From assembly GCF_009649745.1 (NCBI RefSeq), contig NZ_WJNG01000014.1:50121-114120 (forward strand): a DNA stretch of 64,000 bases, read 5' to 3'. Shown in pieces: positions 43,961-53,558 of this stretch. How positions within the stretch are numbered: position 1 is the first letter of the stretch; each line of letters opens with the position of its first letter. The notes beneath the pieces were generated by a model, which worked only from the letters and a program-made list of their open reading frames with translations, was not told where the DNA came from and did no database searches. The stretch is from Aquibacillus halophilus. Its GTDB lineage: Bacteria; Bacillota; Bacilli; Bacillales; Amphibacillaceae. A program made the translations under genes and the position numbers.

Positions 43961-45165
43961 ACCGTGAAGCGATAAAAAAGGAAGCAAAAAAATGGAGCAA
44001 ACAAGGGATCATTACTGAACAGCAATTAGATGAAATAGTCGATTTGTATCCTAAAAGAGATCGTAGCTTTTTGTTATTGACGTTTGCCGCATTGTTTATT
44101 GGATTAGGCTTTTTAACTTTTATTGCATCAAATTGGTCATGGATCCCTCAAATCGGAAAAATGACAATCATTTTATTATTTATGATTGGTTTCTATGTGA
44201 GTGGGGAGCTAATTTATCGAAAAAAATCAAAACCGGTAGGATTAAGCTTTATAGTTATAGGGTTATTTGTTTTTGGTGCCGGGATATTTTTAACGGGTCA
44301 AATGTATAACTACATGTATTTTCAAGCTATACCTTTTTTGATTTGGTCACTAGCCGGGGTTGCATTGTTTATTTTTTATCAGCATGCTTCGCTCTATGTA
44401 GTATCAATTGTTATTACCACAGTAGGTCAATTGTATAGTGCATTTGTCTATAGTGATTTTAACTTAGGCTTGTTTTTAGTATTGTTATTTGCTTTCGGTC
44501 ATTATACCTATCGCCAGGCAAGGTACTTGTATGGCTATTTGTTTGCCATTAGTTTTATGGTTCAGACGATGGTACTAGTGTTTGCTGATGGCCACGACTA
44601 CTATTGGTTAATTATTGGCTCACTTGTCCTATATGGTTTGGGAAGTCTGGTTAGGAAGCAGGGATTAAATCGCCCTTTTCGACATGTTAGCTTGATAGCT
44701 ATGTTTATATTGGGTATTTTTCATGTGTTTTTACTTGGAAATTCATACTTTTTGGACTCCATTGAATTCGAATTAATTTTTCTAGCTATATGGATAATTA
44801 TCTTAATCCCGATTGTAGTAATGAAAACAATGAAACAAGAGTTTTCTAACATGATTGAATTAGCGCTGTTTGTGCCTGTGTTTTTCGTACCATACAGTGA
44901 CCTACTAGCTATGTTAGTGTTGTTTATCTATTCATTAGGTATGTTACTTATTGGTTATAAGGAGGAACATTACCGGAAAATTACTCTGGGTACCTTTGCC
45001 TTTCTTATTAGCACATTAATTGCCTATATTCATTTAGCTTGGGCCTTTCTTAACAAGTCACTATTTTTCTTTCTTGGCGGCATCATCCTGTTCATTCTAA
45101 GCTTTTTATTAGAGAGAAAACGGAGAGAACACAAACAGGATGCTAGAGGAGGCAATGACGAATGA
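43957..45165 (+). CDS. DUF2157 domain membrane protein
   Basis: The protein has 402 residues. A soluble N-terminus (KKWSKQGIITEQQLDEIVDLYP) typical of DUF2157 is followed by about 12 membrane segments, the first starting LLLTFAALFIGLGFLTFIASNW. ATGA overlaps at both ends couple it to the DUF418 gene and to the GDYXXLXY gene. DUF2157 and GDYXXLXY proteins are commonly adjacent; function unknown. Confidence 0.85.
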   Translation: MNREAIKKEAKKWSKQGIITEQQLDEIVDLYPKRDRSFLLLTFAALFIGLGFLTFIASNWSWIPQIGKMTIILLFMIGFYVSGELIYRKKSKPVGLSFIVIGLFVFGAGIFLTGQMYNYMYFQAIPFLIWSLAGVALFIFYQHASLYVVSIVITTVGQLYSAFVYSDFNLGLFLVLLFAFGHYTYRQARYLYGYLFAISFMVQTMVLVFADGHDYYWLIIGSLVLYGLGSLVRKQGLNRPFRHVSLIAMFILGIFHVFLLGNSYFLDSIEFELIFLAIWIIILIPIVVMKTMKQEFSNMIELALFVPVFFVPYSDLLAMLVLFIYSLGMLLIGYKEEHYRKITLGTFAFLISTLIAYIHLAWAFLNKSLFFFLGGIILFILSFLLERKRREHKQDARGGNDE

Positions 45166-45659
45166 AACGATTATTTTTCTACATCATTGTAGCTTTGCAA
45201 ATTATGTTTCTGGTCGGGATGGCTGTTTCGTATTATTTGATTGATTACTTTGGAGAGACAATTGAATTAAAAACATTGCCTGTTGATCCTCAAGATATCT
45301 TTTATGGTGATTATGTTACACTTCGTTATGAAATAGAGGAAATCCCATCAAGTACATGGCAGGGAGAGGAGAGTCCTCCATATGATAGTCAAGTTTATGT
45401 ACTCCTAGAAAAACAAAACGAAGTGTATAATGTTGTCAACGCATCTAACGAGAGAATTGAACCAAGTAGTGGTCAAGTAATGTTGCATGCTAAGTATGAA
45501 TATCATGATTCAATGCAGAATATTTATTATGTAGACTATGGTTTAGACCGCTATTATATTGAAGATAATACTGGAGAACAGTACGAACAATCTGGTGAGA
45601 TGGTAGTCACTGTTGCTGTAGCGCCGTGGGGACAGAAAAAGATACTGGATTTAGAATGA
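45162..45659 (+). CDS. GDYXXLXY domain protein
   Basis: The protein has 165 residues: an N-terminal membrane helix, then an extracytoplasmic domain with the signature PQDIFYGDYVTLRYEI (the GDYXXLXY motif) and a C-terminal YVDYGLDRYYIEDNTGEQYE strand region. It is the last gene of the operon, coupled by ATGA to the DUF2157 gene. Function unknown; probably works in complex with the two membrane proteins. Confidence 0.88.
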   Translation: MKRLFFYIIVALQIMFLVGMAVSYYLIDYFGETIELKTLPVDPQDIFYGDYVTLRYEIEEIPSSTWQGEESPPYDSQVYVLLEKQNEVYNVVNASNERIEPSSGQVMLHAKYEYHDSMQNIYYVDYGLDRYYIEDNTGEQYEQSGEMVVTVAVAPWGQKKILDLE

Positions 45660-45674
45660 TGGACTATTAAAAAG

Positions 45675-45702
45675 AAAACTCCCCAGATATCTGGGGAGTT
45701 TT
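45675..45702. terminator. Bidirectional terminator shared with rocD
   Basis: AAAACTCCCCAG pairs with CTGGGGAGTTTT around ATAT. The stem is T-flanked on both strands, between convergent genes. Confidence 0.93.
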
Positions 45703-45710
45703 TCTAAATC

Positions 45711-46907
45711 TTATACACTTAATACTTCTTTTATTTGTTTAATTGCCCACTCGAGGTCTTCCTTTTCAATCACAAGTGGTGGAGCAAATCGAATCACGTT
45801 TTCATGTGTTTCCTTACAAAGTAGTCCTTTTTCCTTTAACATTTCACAGTAAGGACGAGCTGCTTCTGTTAACTCGACACCAATAAATAATCCTTTTCCT
45901 CGTACTTCTTTAATGATTGGATTATCTATTTTTCTTAATTCGTCCATCATATATGATCCGAGTTCAAGAGAACGACCAGCTAAATCCTCTTCTTCTATAA
46001 CATCTAAAGCAGCAATTGACACGGCACATGCCAATGGATTGCCACCGAAAGTAGAACCGTGTGAACCTGGATTAAATACTCCCAAGATATCTTTATTGGC
46101 AACAATACACGAGATAGGAAATACGCCACCACCTAATGCTTTACCTAAAATTAAAATATCTGGTGTTACATCTTCCCAGTCACAAGCGAACATCTTTCCG
46201 CTTCTACCTAGTCCAGCTTGTATCTCGTCAGCAACAAATAGTACATTATTTTTTTTACAAACCTGGTAAGCCTCTTTCAAGAAGCCTTCAGGTGGCATAA
46301 CGATTCCAGCTTCACCTTGGATTGGTTCCAATAAGAAACCAGCTGTATTTTCGTTAATTGCATTTTTGAGAGCGTCAATATCTCCATATGGAATTAATTT
46401 AATTCCAGGCAACATTGGGCCAAAGCCACGCTTGTATTCGTCATCTGATGACAAAGACACCGCTGACATCGTTCTACCATGGAAATTACCAACACAAGCA
46501 ATAATCTCTGCTTGATCTTTTGCTACTCCTTTGACATCATAAGCCCAACGTCTAGTAGCTTTAATAGCAGTTTCTACCGCTTCAGCACCAGTATTCATTG
46601 GTAACGTCATTTCTTTGTTAGTTAATTTACATATTTTTTCATACCAAGGTCCTAGTTGATCATTGTGAAATGCTCTTGATGTTAAGGTCACTCGATCTGC
46701 TTGATCCTTTAATGCTTTAATAATTTTAGGGTGGCGATGACCTTGATTAACTGCAGAATAAGCACTAAGCATATCCATGTAACGGTTACCTTCTGGGTCT
46801 TCCACCCAAACATTCTCCGCTTTAGAGATAACAATTGGTAATGGATGATAATTTTTTGCACCATATTCTTGTGTTTGATCAATAATTTCCTGACTATTAC
46901 GTACCAT
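45711..46907 (-). CDS. rocD: Ornithine aminotransferase
   Basis: The protein has 398 residues, a class III PLP aminotransferase. The cofactor lysine is K256 in [12 protein letters not shown], with the PLP aspartate D227 in [14 protein letters not shown] and a substrate-binding [13 protein letters not shown] segment near the N-terminus. It converts ornithine and 2-oxoglutarate to glutamate semialdehyde and glutamate in arginine catabolism. No RocR/SigL (-24/-12) promoter was recognised upstream. The other roc genes are absent here. Confidence 0.95.
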   Translation of the reverse strand: MVRNSQEIIDQTQEYGAKNYHPLPIVISKAENVWVEDPEGNRYMDMLSAYSAVNQGHRHPKIIKALKDQADRVTLTSRAFHNDQLGPWYEKICKLTNKEMTLPMNTGAEAVETAIKATRRWAYDVKGVAKDQAEIIACVGNFHGRTMSAVSLSSDDEYKRGFGPMLPGIKLIPYGDIDALKNAINENTAGFLLEPIQGEAGIVMPPEGFLKEAYQVCKKNNVLFVADEIQAGLGRSGKMFACDWEDVTPDILILGKALGGGVFPISCIVANKDILGVFNPGSHGSTFGGNPLACAVSIAALDVIEEEDLAGRSLELGSYMMDELRKIDNPIIKEVRGKGLFIGVELTEAARPYCEMLKEKGLLCKETHENVIRFAPPLVIEKEDLEWAIKQIKEVLSV

Positions 46908-47261
46908 TGTATTCCTCCGTTCAATTTAGCCAAACGATATACTAGGGTAGAAGCTTTTTTGAGATGAAAAGAGGGAAAACATACCCTTGATAGCTTCAGC
47001 TAGAGATTTTAGTTGGTAGGTCAATTCCTACACTATTTTTCAATTTTTATTATAACAGTATCGTTTATGTTTTCACTAATCATAACGGTTTAAAACATAT
47101 TTCAATGAAAATTGAATAAAAAAATGATATGATAGGCTTGACCTTTATCAAGTTGATTAATCACCGGTAATTATTATTAGGAAATAACAACCTGATTGGT
47201 GCAACTCCTTCATAAAATTAGTATGAAGGGAGTTGATACTTTATAAGCGAGGAGGTAAAAA
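46908..47261. other. Divergent intergenic region between rocD and yisL
   Basis: No gene seen. It holds promoter-like AT-rich sequence and, near yisL, an imperfect hairpin CAACTCCTTCATA (47202-47214) / TATGAAGGGAGTTG (47222-47235) with one bulged G and no T-run. This could be a leader structure of the yisL transcript. Confidence 0.4.
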
Positions 47262-47618
47262 ATGACACATTTACATATAACATCATGGGCTTTGGCATTA
47301 ATCTTATTTGTCCTTGCATTGGTTTTTTACAAACAAGGTAAAAAAGCGGGTAAGATCCTTCACATGGTACTAAGATTAGATTACTTATTAATCTTGTATT
47401 CAGGTGGAGACCTATTAATGGAATATTTGAATTCTGGTACAATGCTTGGTGAAGTACTAGTAAAAAGTTTTGCTGGATTATGGTTAATTGCTATCCTTGA
47501 AATGATATTAGTTAAAACAAAAAAAGATAAACCAACAAAAAGCTTTTGGATTCAATTAGTAATTGCTCTTGTAATTGTATTGGTCCTAGGATTCGGACGC
47601 CTACCAATGGGTGTTTAA
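47262..47618 (+). CDS. yisL: YisL family membrane protein (DUF1516)
   Basis: The protein has 118 residues and four hydrophobic segments, with MTHLHITSWALALILFVLAL at the start and the KAGKILHMVLRLDYLLILYSGG core. Both are typical of YisL, which also has 118 residues in B. subtilis. It follows AGGAGG. Position before asnO matches B. subtilis. Function unknown. Confidence 0.88.
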   Translation: MTHLHITSWALALILFVLALVFYKQGKKAGKILHMVLRLDYLLILYSGGDLLMEYLNSGTMLGEVLVKSFAGLWLIAILEMILVKTKKDKPTKSFWIQLVIALVIVLVLGFGRLPMGV

Positions 47619-47634
47619 TCTTAAAAATTCAAAA

Positions 47635-47664
47635 AACTTATTACTTTGAAAAAAGTGATAGGTT
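47635..47664 (+). terminator. Terminator of yisL
   Basis: AACTTATTACTTT pairs with AAAGTGATAGGTT through 13 pairs including two G-U, and runs into a T-run of seven. Confidence 0.85.
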
Positions 47665-47774
47665 TTTTTCTTTGCCTTCATTTATGTTCAACACTTTTCA
47701 CATATTAGGTAAATAATTCATATGAATATATATAGTTTATCAAGTATCTAGTAAGAAAGGGTGTTGATTTATAT

Positions 47775-49622
47775 ATGTGCGGTATTACAGGCTGGATTGA
47801 CTTTAACCGGGAGCTTTCAACAGAAGTGGTTAATGTAAGGAAAATGGCAAATGCGATTCAACATCGTGGTCCAGATGAACATAATGAATGGATTTCTGAC
47901 CATGTAGCATTTGGTCATCAACGCCTAATTGTTGTAGACCCTGATGGTGGTAAACAACCAATGGAATGTATCAAAGACAAATCAAATTATATACTTGTTT
48001 ATAATGGTGAATTATATAATACAGAAGATATTCGAAGCGAATTACTTAACAAAGGATGGGGCTTTGATTCTCATTCTGACACAGAGGTATTGCTTAAAAG
48101 CTATATCCAATGGGGAGAAGAATGTGTAAAGAGGTTTAATGGCATCTTTGCTTTTGCTATCTGGGATTCGAAAAAAGAGCAGTTATTTATAGCAAGAGAT
48201 CGATTAGGAGTAAAACCCTTGTTTTATATGGAAAAAGATGGTGGACTTCTATTTGCATCGGAATTAAAAGCACTAATCGCTCATGAAGAGGTCGAGCCTA
48301 TTCTTGATAGAGAGGGTCTAAGTGAAATTCTAGCCCTAGGGCCGTCAAGAACACCAGGACATGGTGTATTTAAAGGTATGAATGAACTACGAGCTGCCCA
48401 CATAGGTATGTTTGATAAGAATGGTTTCCGGACAGAACGTTATTGGAACGTACAAAGTACTCCACATACAGACGATGTAGAAGAAACAGCGGATGTAATT
48501 CGTTATCTACTTACTGATGCTGTCGAACGCCAATTAGTTTCAGACGTTCCGCTAGGTACCTTCCTCTCCGGTGGTGTAGATTCTAGTGCAATTACTGCCA
48601 TTGCTTCAAATTATCTGAAGCGTCACAAAAAGGGGAAACTAAATACTTTTTCTATTGATTTTGAGGACAATCAAAAGTACTTTAAAAAAAGCTCGTTCCA
48701 ACCAAATAATGATCAAGATTTTATTGGGACAGTGGTAGATGCCCATGAAACAAATCACCATAATTTTGTTATTAATAATAAAAAGCTAGCTGAAATGCTT
48801 AAAGAGGCTGTTGAATTCAGAGATTTGCCAGGAATGGCTGATGTTGATTCTTCATTACTGTGGTTCTGTCGACAAACGAAGCAGGAAGTAACTGTTGCGT
48901 TATCAGGTGAGTGTGCCGATGAAATATTTGGAGGCTATCCTTGGTTTTATCGGGAAGATGATCTGGAACGTGAAGGGTTCCCGTGGATTCGTTCTTCAGA
49001 GGTTAGAAGTTCACTGTTAACAGATGAATGGCAAGAAAAACTCAACTTGAACAGTTATATGCTCAAACGTTATCAAGAGACAATTGATGAGACTCCTGAC
49101 TTTGAGGGAGACTCTGAAATAGAAAAGCAGCGGAGACAAATGTTTTATTTGAATATGCATTGGTTTATGCCAACTCTGTTGGATAGAAAAGATCGAATGA
49201 GTATGGGGGCTAGTTTCGAGGCTCGAGTACCCTTTAGCGACCACCGGTTAGTTGAATATGTATGGAACATTCCTTGGGAGATGAAGACTTACAGAGGTCG
49301 AGAGAAGGGTATTCTTAGAAAAGCGTTAGAGGGCTTGTTACCTGATGAAATCTTGTATCGCAAGAAGAGTCCTTATCCAAAAACACATAATCCAGTTTAC
49401 AAGGATGCCGTTGTAGCTTGGTTAAATGAGATTTTAGAAGATCCAAATGCGCGTCTATTTGAGATTTTTGACAAGAATGCAATTAGAAAACTAGTCGAAA
49501 CTGAAGGGAAAGAGATTGAAGCACCATGGTTTGGTCAATTAATGACAGGTCCCCAGCTTCTGGCTCACTTAGGTCAGATTGATCACTGGCTCCGTACGTA
49601 TAACATAAAAATAGAACGTTAA
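47775..49622 (+). CDS. asnO: Asparagine synthase (glutamine-hydrolysing)
   Basis: The protein has 615 residues. The N-terminal class II glutaminase domain starts MCGITGW, giving the catalytic Cys after Met removal, with RGPDE and YNGELYN. The C-terminal synthase domain has the PP-loop SGGVDSSAI at about residue 265 and SGECADEIFGGYPW. The length and place after yisL match asnO (yisO), the sporulation-linked paralogue in B. subtilis. No T-box leader is visible in the 156 bp upstream. Confidence 0.93.
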   Translation: MCGITGWIDFNRELSTEVVNVRKMANAIQHRGPDEHNEWISDHVAFGHQRLIVVDPDGGKQPMECIKDKSNYILVYNGELYNTEDIRSELLNKGWGFDSHSDTEVLLKSYIQWGEECVKRFNGIFAFAIWDSKKEQLFIARDRLGVKPLFYMEKDGGLLFASELKALIAHEEVEPILDREGLSEILALGPSRTPGHGVFKGMNELRAAHIGMFDKNGFRTERYWNVQSTPHTDDVEETADVIRYLLTDAVERQLVSDVPLGTFLSGGVDSSAITAIASNYLKRHKKGKLNTFSIDFEDNQKYFKKSSFQPNNDQDFIGTVVDAHETNHHNFVINNKKLAEMLKEAVEFRDLPGMADVDSSLLWFCRQTKQEVTVALSGECADEIFGGYPWFYREDDLEREGFPWIRSSEVRSSLLTDEWQEKLNLNSYMLKRYQETIDETPDFEGDSEIEKQRRQMFYLNMHWFMPTLLDRKDRMSMGASFEARVPFSDHRLVEYVWNIPWEMKTYRGREKGILRKALEGLLPDEILYRKKSPYPKTHNPVYKDAVVAWLNEILEDPNARLFEIFDKNAIRKLVETEGKEIEAPWFGQLMTGPQLLAHLGQIDHWLRTYNIKIER

Positions 49623-49626
49623 CTGC

Positions 49627-49653
49627 AAAGTGTGGATGGTTTGTCCACACTTT
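49627..49653 (+). terminator. Terminator of asnO
   Basis: AAAGTGTGGA pairs with TCCACACTTT around TGGTTTG, followed by TTT. Confidence 0.92.
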
Positions 49654-49790
49654 TTTGGCCGTTATTATAGGTAATTCTACAATTAGTACTTTTTCTAGAC
49701 AATTATTGAAATTGAATTGACTTTTATGCCAACACTAGGATAATAGTAGAAGGTTATTTTAAAGTTTATGTTTCAGAGAGGAAGTATTGT

Positions 49791-51257
49791 ATGCAAAAAA
49801 TTCTAGTGTTTCTCATAACCATTCCAGTAATTTTTCTTTTTGCAAATCCTTCTTATGCAATAGAGGAAGATATTCATTCATGGCAGGATGAGACAATTTA
49901 TTATATTTTAGTTGACCGATTTACGAACGGAACAACCGAGAATGACTATGAAGTAGATATTCAAGATCCTAATGCGTATCATGGCGGGGATATCCAAGGG
50001 ATTATTAGTAAACTAGACCATATTAAGCAACTTGGATTTACAACGATTAACTTAAGTCCTGTTATGAGTAATGCAGAAGAGGGTTATCATGGTTTTTTAA
50101 TAGATGATTATCAATCTATTGAGGAGCATTTTGGAACAATGGAAGATTTACAACAACTAGTTGAGGTGGCACATGAGAAGGAATTAAAGGTAATCTTAGA
50201 TTTTGTCGTTTCACACACAGCTCCTAATCATGATCTGCTAACCTCTAATCCAGATTTGATTGCTGATACAGCCGTTACAGAAGACGGAACCATTCTTCCT
50301 AGTCCAGATTTGGACAATGCTATGGCAAGAGAATACTTTTTAGAGGCAGCGGCTTTTTGGATAGATCAAGCAAACATTGATGGTTATCGCTTATACACAA
50401 ATGAAAATACATCGAGAGAGTTTATTAATGATTTAGTTGAAACAACACAATCAATGAAAACGGACTTTTTAGTAATGGGTGAATCTATTGATTTCATAGA
50501 CAAAGAGAACACAGCACTAACTGCTAGTGTGAATCATCAATTGAATGAGAAACTATCGAGTGTATTTAGCAGTTACGGTAATTCCATAGAGCCACTACTA
50601 CAGGAATGGCCAGAAGTGGGTTCGATAATCAATGGATTTTATTTAGATAGTCACCAGACAGTCAGATTTACGAGAGAAGCTGTAAAAAATGCCCAGAATC
50701 CGATTACTCGCTGGAAGTTAGGCTTAACTTACCTTTATACAGTTCCTGGAATTCCGATAGTGTATCAAGGCAGTGAAGTACCGATGGATAATGGGGAAGA
50801 TAGACCTGATCATCGAATGGCACAAACGAATGGTGGCGATGATGAATTTAGAAATTATATTGAGCAACTTGCGGCAATTCAAAAGCAGTTTCCTGCTTTG
50901 TCCTATGGTGATCTCGAAGTTATTGATTCCAATGGGGCAATGACGATGTATAAACGGGAATACCAAGATGAGACGATATTTGTAGCTATTAATAACGATG
51001 TTGAAACAAAGACAATTACAATCAAAGATGTACCAGATGGCATGCAGTTAACAGGATTGCTACAAGATAATATCGTTCGTGAATTAAAAAATGATGAGTA
51101 TAAAATAGCACTTGATCGCGAGACAGCTGACATATTTATGGTAGAGGAAGACACTGGTATGAACTGGTTGTTTATTTCCTTTGTTGTACTAGTATTGGGT
51201 GGATTTGTTACTGCTGTTATCTTTTTATCTATCAAAGGTAAGCGACTTGAACAGTAA
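49791..51257 (+). CDS. Membrane-anchored GH13 amylase-like protein lacking catalytic residues
   Basis: The protein has 488 residues: a signal peptide (to about residue 23), an alpha-amylase-type barrel, a C-terminal beta domain and a final membrane helix (about 460-482) that would anchor it outside the cell. The framework is typical of extracellular bacillus amylases (ETIYYILVDRFTNG, YHGGDIQGII, EEHFGTMEDL). The active site is not: nucleophile Asp is replaced by Tyr202 (GYRLYTNEN), the third acidic residue by Gln289 (LDSHQTVRF), and the VVNH asparagine by Ser141. Glu231 remains. It is probably a carbohydrate-binding or scaffold pseudoenzyme. The frame is intact and well translated. Confidence 0.88.
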   Translation: MQKILVFLITIPVIFLFANPSYAIEEDIHSWQDETIYYILVDRFTNGTTENDYEVDIQDPNAYHGGDIQGIISKLDHIKQLGFTTINLSPVMSNAEEGYHGFLIDDYQSIEEHFGTMEDLQQLVEVAHEKELKVILDFVVSHTAPNHDLLTSNPDLIADTAVTEDGTILPSPDLDNAMAREYFLEAAAFWIDQANIDGYRLYTNENTSREFINDLVETTQSMKTDFLVMGESIDFIDKENTALTASVNHQLNEKLSSVFSSYGNSIEPLLQEWPEVGSIINGFYLDSHQTVRFTREAVKNAQNPITRWKLGLTYLYTVPGIPIVYQGSEVPMDNGEDRPDHRMAQTNGGDDEFRNYIEQLAAIQKQFPALSYGDLEVIDSNGAMTMYKREYQDETIFVAINNDVETKTITIKDVPDGMQLTGLLQDNIVRELKNDEYKIALDRETADIFMVEEDTGMNWLFISFVVLVLGGFVTAVIFLSIKGKRLEQ

Positions 51258-51260
51258 AAC

Positions 51261-51315
51261 ATAATAATAAAAAACGCAGGGGGTTGGAACCGGCCCCTGC
51301 GTTTTTTATTATTAT
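51261..51315. terminator. 22-bp bidirectional terminator
   Basis: Positions 51261-51282 are the exact reverse complement of 51294-51315, with a GC core CGCAGGGG and A/T runs on both sides. It ends both the GH13-like gene and the convergent MATE gene, whose stop lies inside it. Confidence 0.92.
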
Positions 51316-52670
51316 ACTGCTTCTTCTTTTTTTACGAACGATTTTTTTGCCCATACTTTTGAACGCCATCTTCTCAACATCAGTAGTCCTCTTAGCCATT
51401 CATCGACAATAAATCCTATCCATATTCCAACCAGTCCAAGGCCAAGGAATATTCCAAAAAACCAAGCAAAGGTTACGCTAACTCCCCACATCGATAAAAC
51501 ACCGACAAAAACAGGGTACTTTACATCACCTGCAGAACGTAAAGAACTGATAAGTACAAGATTAAAAGCACGACCAGGCTCTAAAATTATAGTTAGTAAT
51601 AAAATCAACGCACCTTTTTCAACAATAGTAAGGTTATCGGTGAATATTCCCAATAGGAAATCACTTGAAAAATAAATCGCAATAGCTGCCAGGATAGAAA
51701 TGATAATTGAAATCTGCAGACTTTTCAAACAACGCTTATATGCTTTTTCTAATTCTCCTGCACCGATCATATGGCCAATCAATATTTGAGTGCCCTGACC
51801 AATAGCGATAGAGAATAAGAAAATAAACATTGCGATATTTTGTACATACACTTTGGTTGTTAGTGCCATCGTCCCGAGCTGAGCAATAAGGTAAGTAATA
51901 ACCATTTGGCTAGCATTATATGATAGCTGCTCTCCAGCAGATGGGACACCGATATTTAATAGGTCTTTAACATGCTCTTTTTTATATTTTATAAACGACT
52001 TGATTGGTAATGTTTTGTTGGTTCTTTTAAAAAGAATGATAAGTAGTGTAGCAAATCCCAAAAAGCGGCTGATCATTGTCGAGTAGGCTACACCCTCTAC
52101 ACCGAGAACAGGGAAACCGAATGGGCCGAATATAACAAAGTAGTTACCAATAACATTAACAATGTTCATTCCAATTGTTACATACATGGTATCTTTGGTA
52201 AAACCATAGCTACGTAAAATGGCAGCGACAGTCATAATTAAAGCTTGAACAAAGATGAATCCACCTACAATATTCAAATAGATTGTAGCCTCACCCATCA
52301 ATTCATTGGGGAGATCCATAATGTTTAGGATATTCTCACTAAATAAGTACAGACCCAAACTTAGTAAAAGTGAAAAGATTAGGTTAATGCTTAATGAAGT
52401 AATGGCTATCGCTCCGGCAGTCTTTTCTTGATTGGCACCTAAATTTTGTGCAACAAGAACAGAAGCCCCAACAGCAACGAAACCAAACATCACAATAACA
52501 ACTTGGATAATTTGATTAGAAACACCAACTGCTGCAACTGAATGGTCCGAATATTGACTTAGCATTAAAGTATCGGCATTACCCATTAACATATGAAGTA
52601 AAATCTCAATAAATATCGGCCATGTAAGGGCAAACAGGGTTAACTTTTTTGTTACTTTTGAATCAGGCAT
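51312..52670 (-). CDS. MATE-family efflux transporter
   Basis: The protein has 452 residues and 12 membrane segments in two halves. Family features are FALTWPIFIEILLHMLMGNADTLMLSQY at the start, GASVLVAQNLGAN after helix 2, and the matching GQGTQILIGHMIGAGE in the second half. It exports drugs or toxic cations in exchange for Na+ or H+. It starts at ATG 52670 behind TTGGAGGAATT. Alone on its strand. Confidence 0.9.
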   Translation of the reverse strand: MPDSKVTKKLTLFALTWPIFIEILLHMLMGNADTLMLSQYSDHSVAAVGVSNQIIQVVIVMFGFVAVGASVLVAQNLGANQEKTAGAIAITSLSINLIFSLLLSLGLYLFSENILNIMDLPNELMGEATIYLNIVGGFIFVQALIMTVAAILRSYGFTKDTMYVTIGMNIVNVIGNYFVIFGPFGFPVLGVEGVAYSTMISRFLGFATLLIILFKRTNKTLPIKSFIKYKKEHVKDLLNIGVPSAGEQLSYNASQMVITYLIAQLGTMALTTKVYVQNIAMFIFLFSIAIGQGTQILIGHMIGAGELEKAYKRCLKSLQISIIISILAAIAIYFSSDFLLGIFTDNLTIVEKGALILLLTIILEPGRAFNLVLISSLRSAGDVKYPVFVGVLSMWGVSVTFAWFFGIFLGLGLVGIWIGFIVDEWLRGLLMLRRWRSKVWAKKSFVKKEEAV

Positions 52671-52790
52671 TTAAAAATTCCTCCAAGTATATGACAATGG
52701 GGTCAGTAGATTGCTAGTTTTATGTTAAAGCTTATTTTCTGAATTGTTATTTTTGACACAAAATCCATAAACTCCGACGTAACTGCTTTG

Positions 52791-52917
52791 TTGATTTTCA
52801 CTCCAGGCAGTCGCTTTCCGCGGGCAACGCTTCAACTTCCTCGGAAGAATACCACTTCCTGCGGGATTTTCAGCCGTCGCTTTTCTCGCAAGAGTCGACT
52901 GCCCTGCGCTCCAATCA
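52791..52917 (+). repeat. A-type structured module (A3)
   Basis: Perfect outer stem GGCAGTCG (52806-52813) / CGACTGCC (52896-52903). The inner GCGGG pairs with CTCGC through one G-U pair. Close copy of A1. Confidence 0.8.
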
Positions 52918-53105
52918 ACCACTATATAAGAGTAAATATCTAGTTGTTTGATTATTGTAATTATCAAAAACAGGAATAAATTACGTAAGATATACATGAA
53001 TAATCCTCAAAAATATAACCAATTACCCTTCGTGCGAGTAGTCATATATCATGGTATAAACGGTTTTCTTATAGTTGAATTCATTTGAACAGAAAGCTAC
53101 TTTAA

Positions 53106-53284
53106 GCTTCGGAAAAATGCGACACTCCTCGAAAATATAAAGCAATTTTCTTCGTGTGTTGCAAATTCACGGATGTCATTTCTGGTCCTATGGGAAAGGA
53201 ACTGTCTGAAGACCCCGCAACGAGCGATTTTTCTCGTGAGGAGGCTGAAGCGTTCCCCATGGAAAGGGAGTGTTTTTCCGAAGC
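53106..53284 (-). repeat. B-type structured module (B2)
   Basis: Perfect 12-bp ends GCTTCGGAAAAA (53106-53117) / TTTTTCCGAAGC (53273-53284), with an inner ATGGG/CCCAT stem as in B1. Confidence 0.8.
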
Positions 53285-53458
53285 GATGGATGATCACTCA
53301 TCCTATAAAGGATGGGGTACAGTCACACAAAGTTACGTCGTATTTTTCATCAACTGTGAATATTAAGAACAGCAAGACTTCGAATGAAATTAAGTTAAGT
53401 AGACATCGCTTTATATTAGTGCAAAGGATGCAAAAAGTAAATAGTAAAAATGAGGTTA

Positions 53459-53474
53459 ATAAAAACGTTTGCAA
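53459..53474 (+). promoter_or_regulatory. Candidate CcpA cre site
   Basis: ATAAAAACGTTTGCAA differs from the cre consensus WTGNAANCGNWNNCAW at one position (A for G at position 3). It is 85 bp before the glucosidase start, consistent with catabolite repression. Confidence 0.5.
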
Positions 53475-53558
53475 AATTGTTGGAAAGGAGGATAATAAAA
53501 TTAACTGCACCATATAAAGAAAAGACTATCTAACTATCAAATAATGAGGAGGAGAAAT

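Larger units (their letters stand above)
52740..53360. repeat. Composite palindromic element, locus 5
   Basis: It lies between the divergent MATE and GH31 genes. The left end AAAATCCATAAACTCCGACG (52760-52779) followed by TAACT is the near-exact inverse of the right end of locus 3; the right end has AAGTTACGTCG. It contains a forward A module (52791-52917) and a reverse B module (53106-53284). Frames inside it are repeat artefacts. Confidence 0.8.

Noticed and set aside
46908..47261. Possible T-box or riboswitch for rocD, yisL or asnO
   Set aside because: No T-box sequence (TGGNACCGCG-like) or known riboswitch core was seen; only one imperfect hairpin near yisL.
52725..53517. Frames between the MATE and GH31 genes on both strands
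   Set aside because: All are products of the A and B modules of locus 5.
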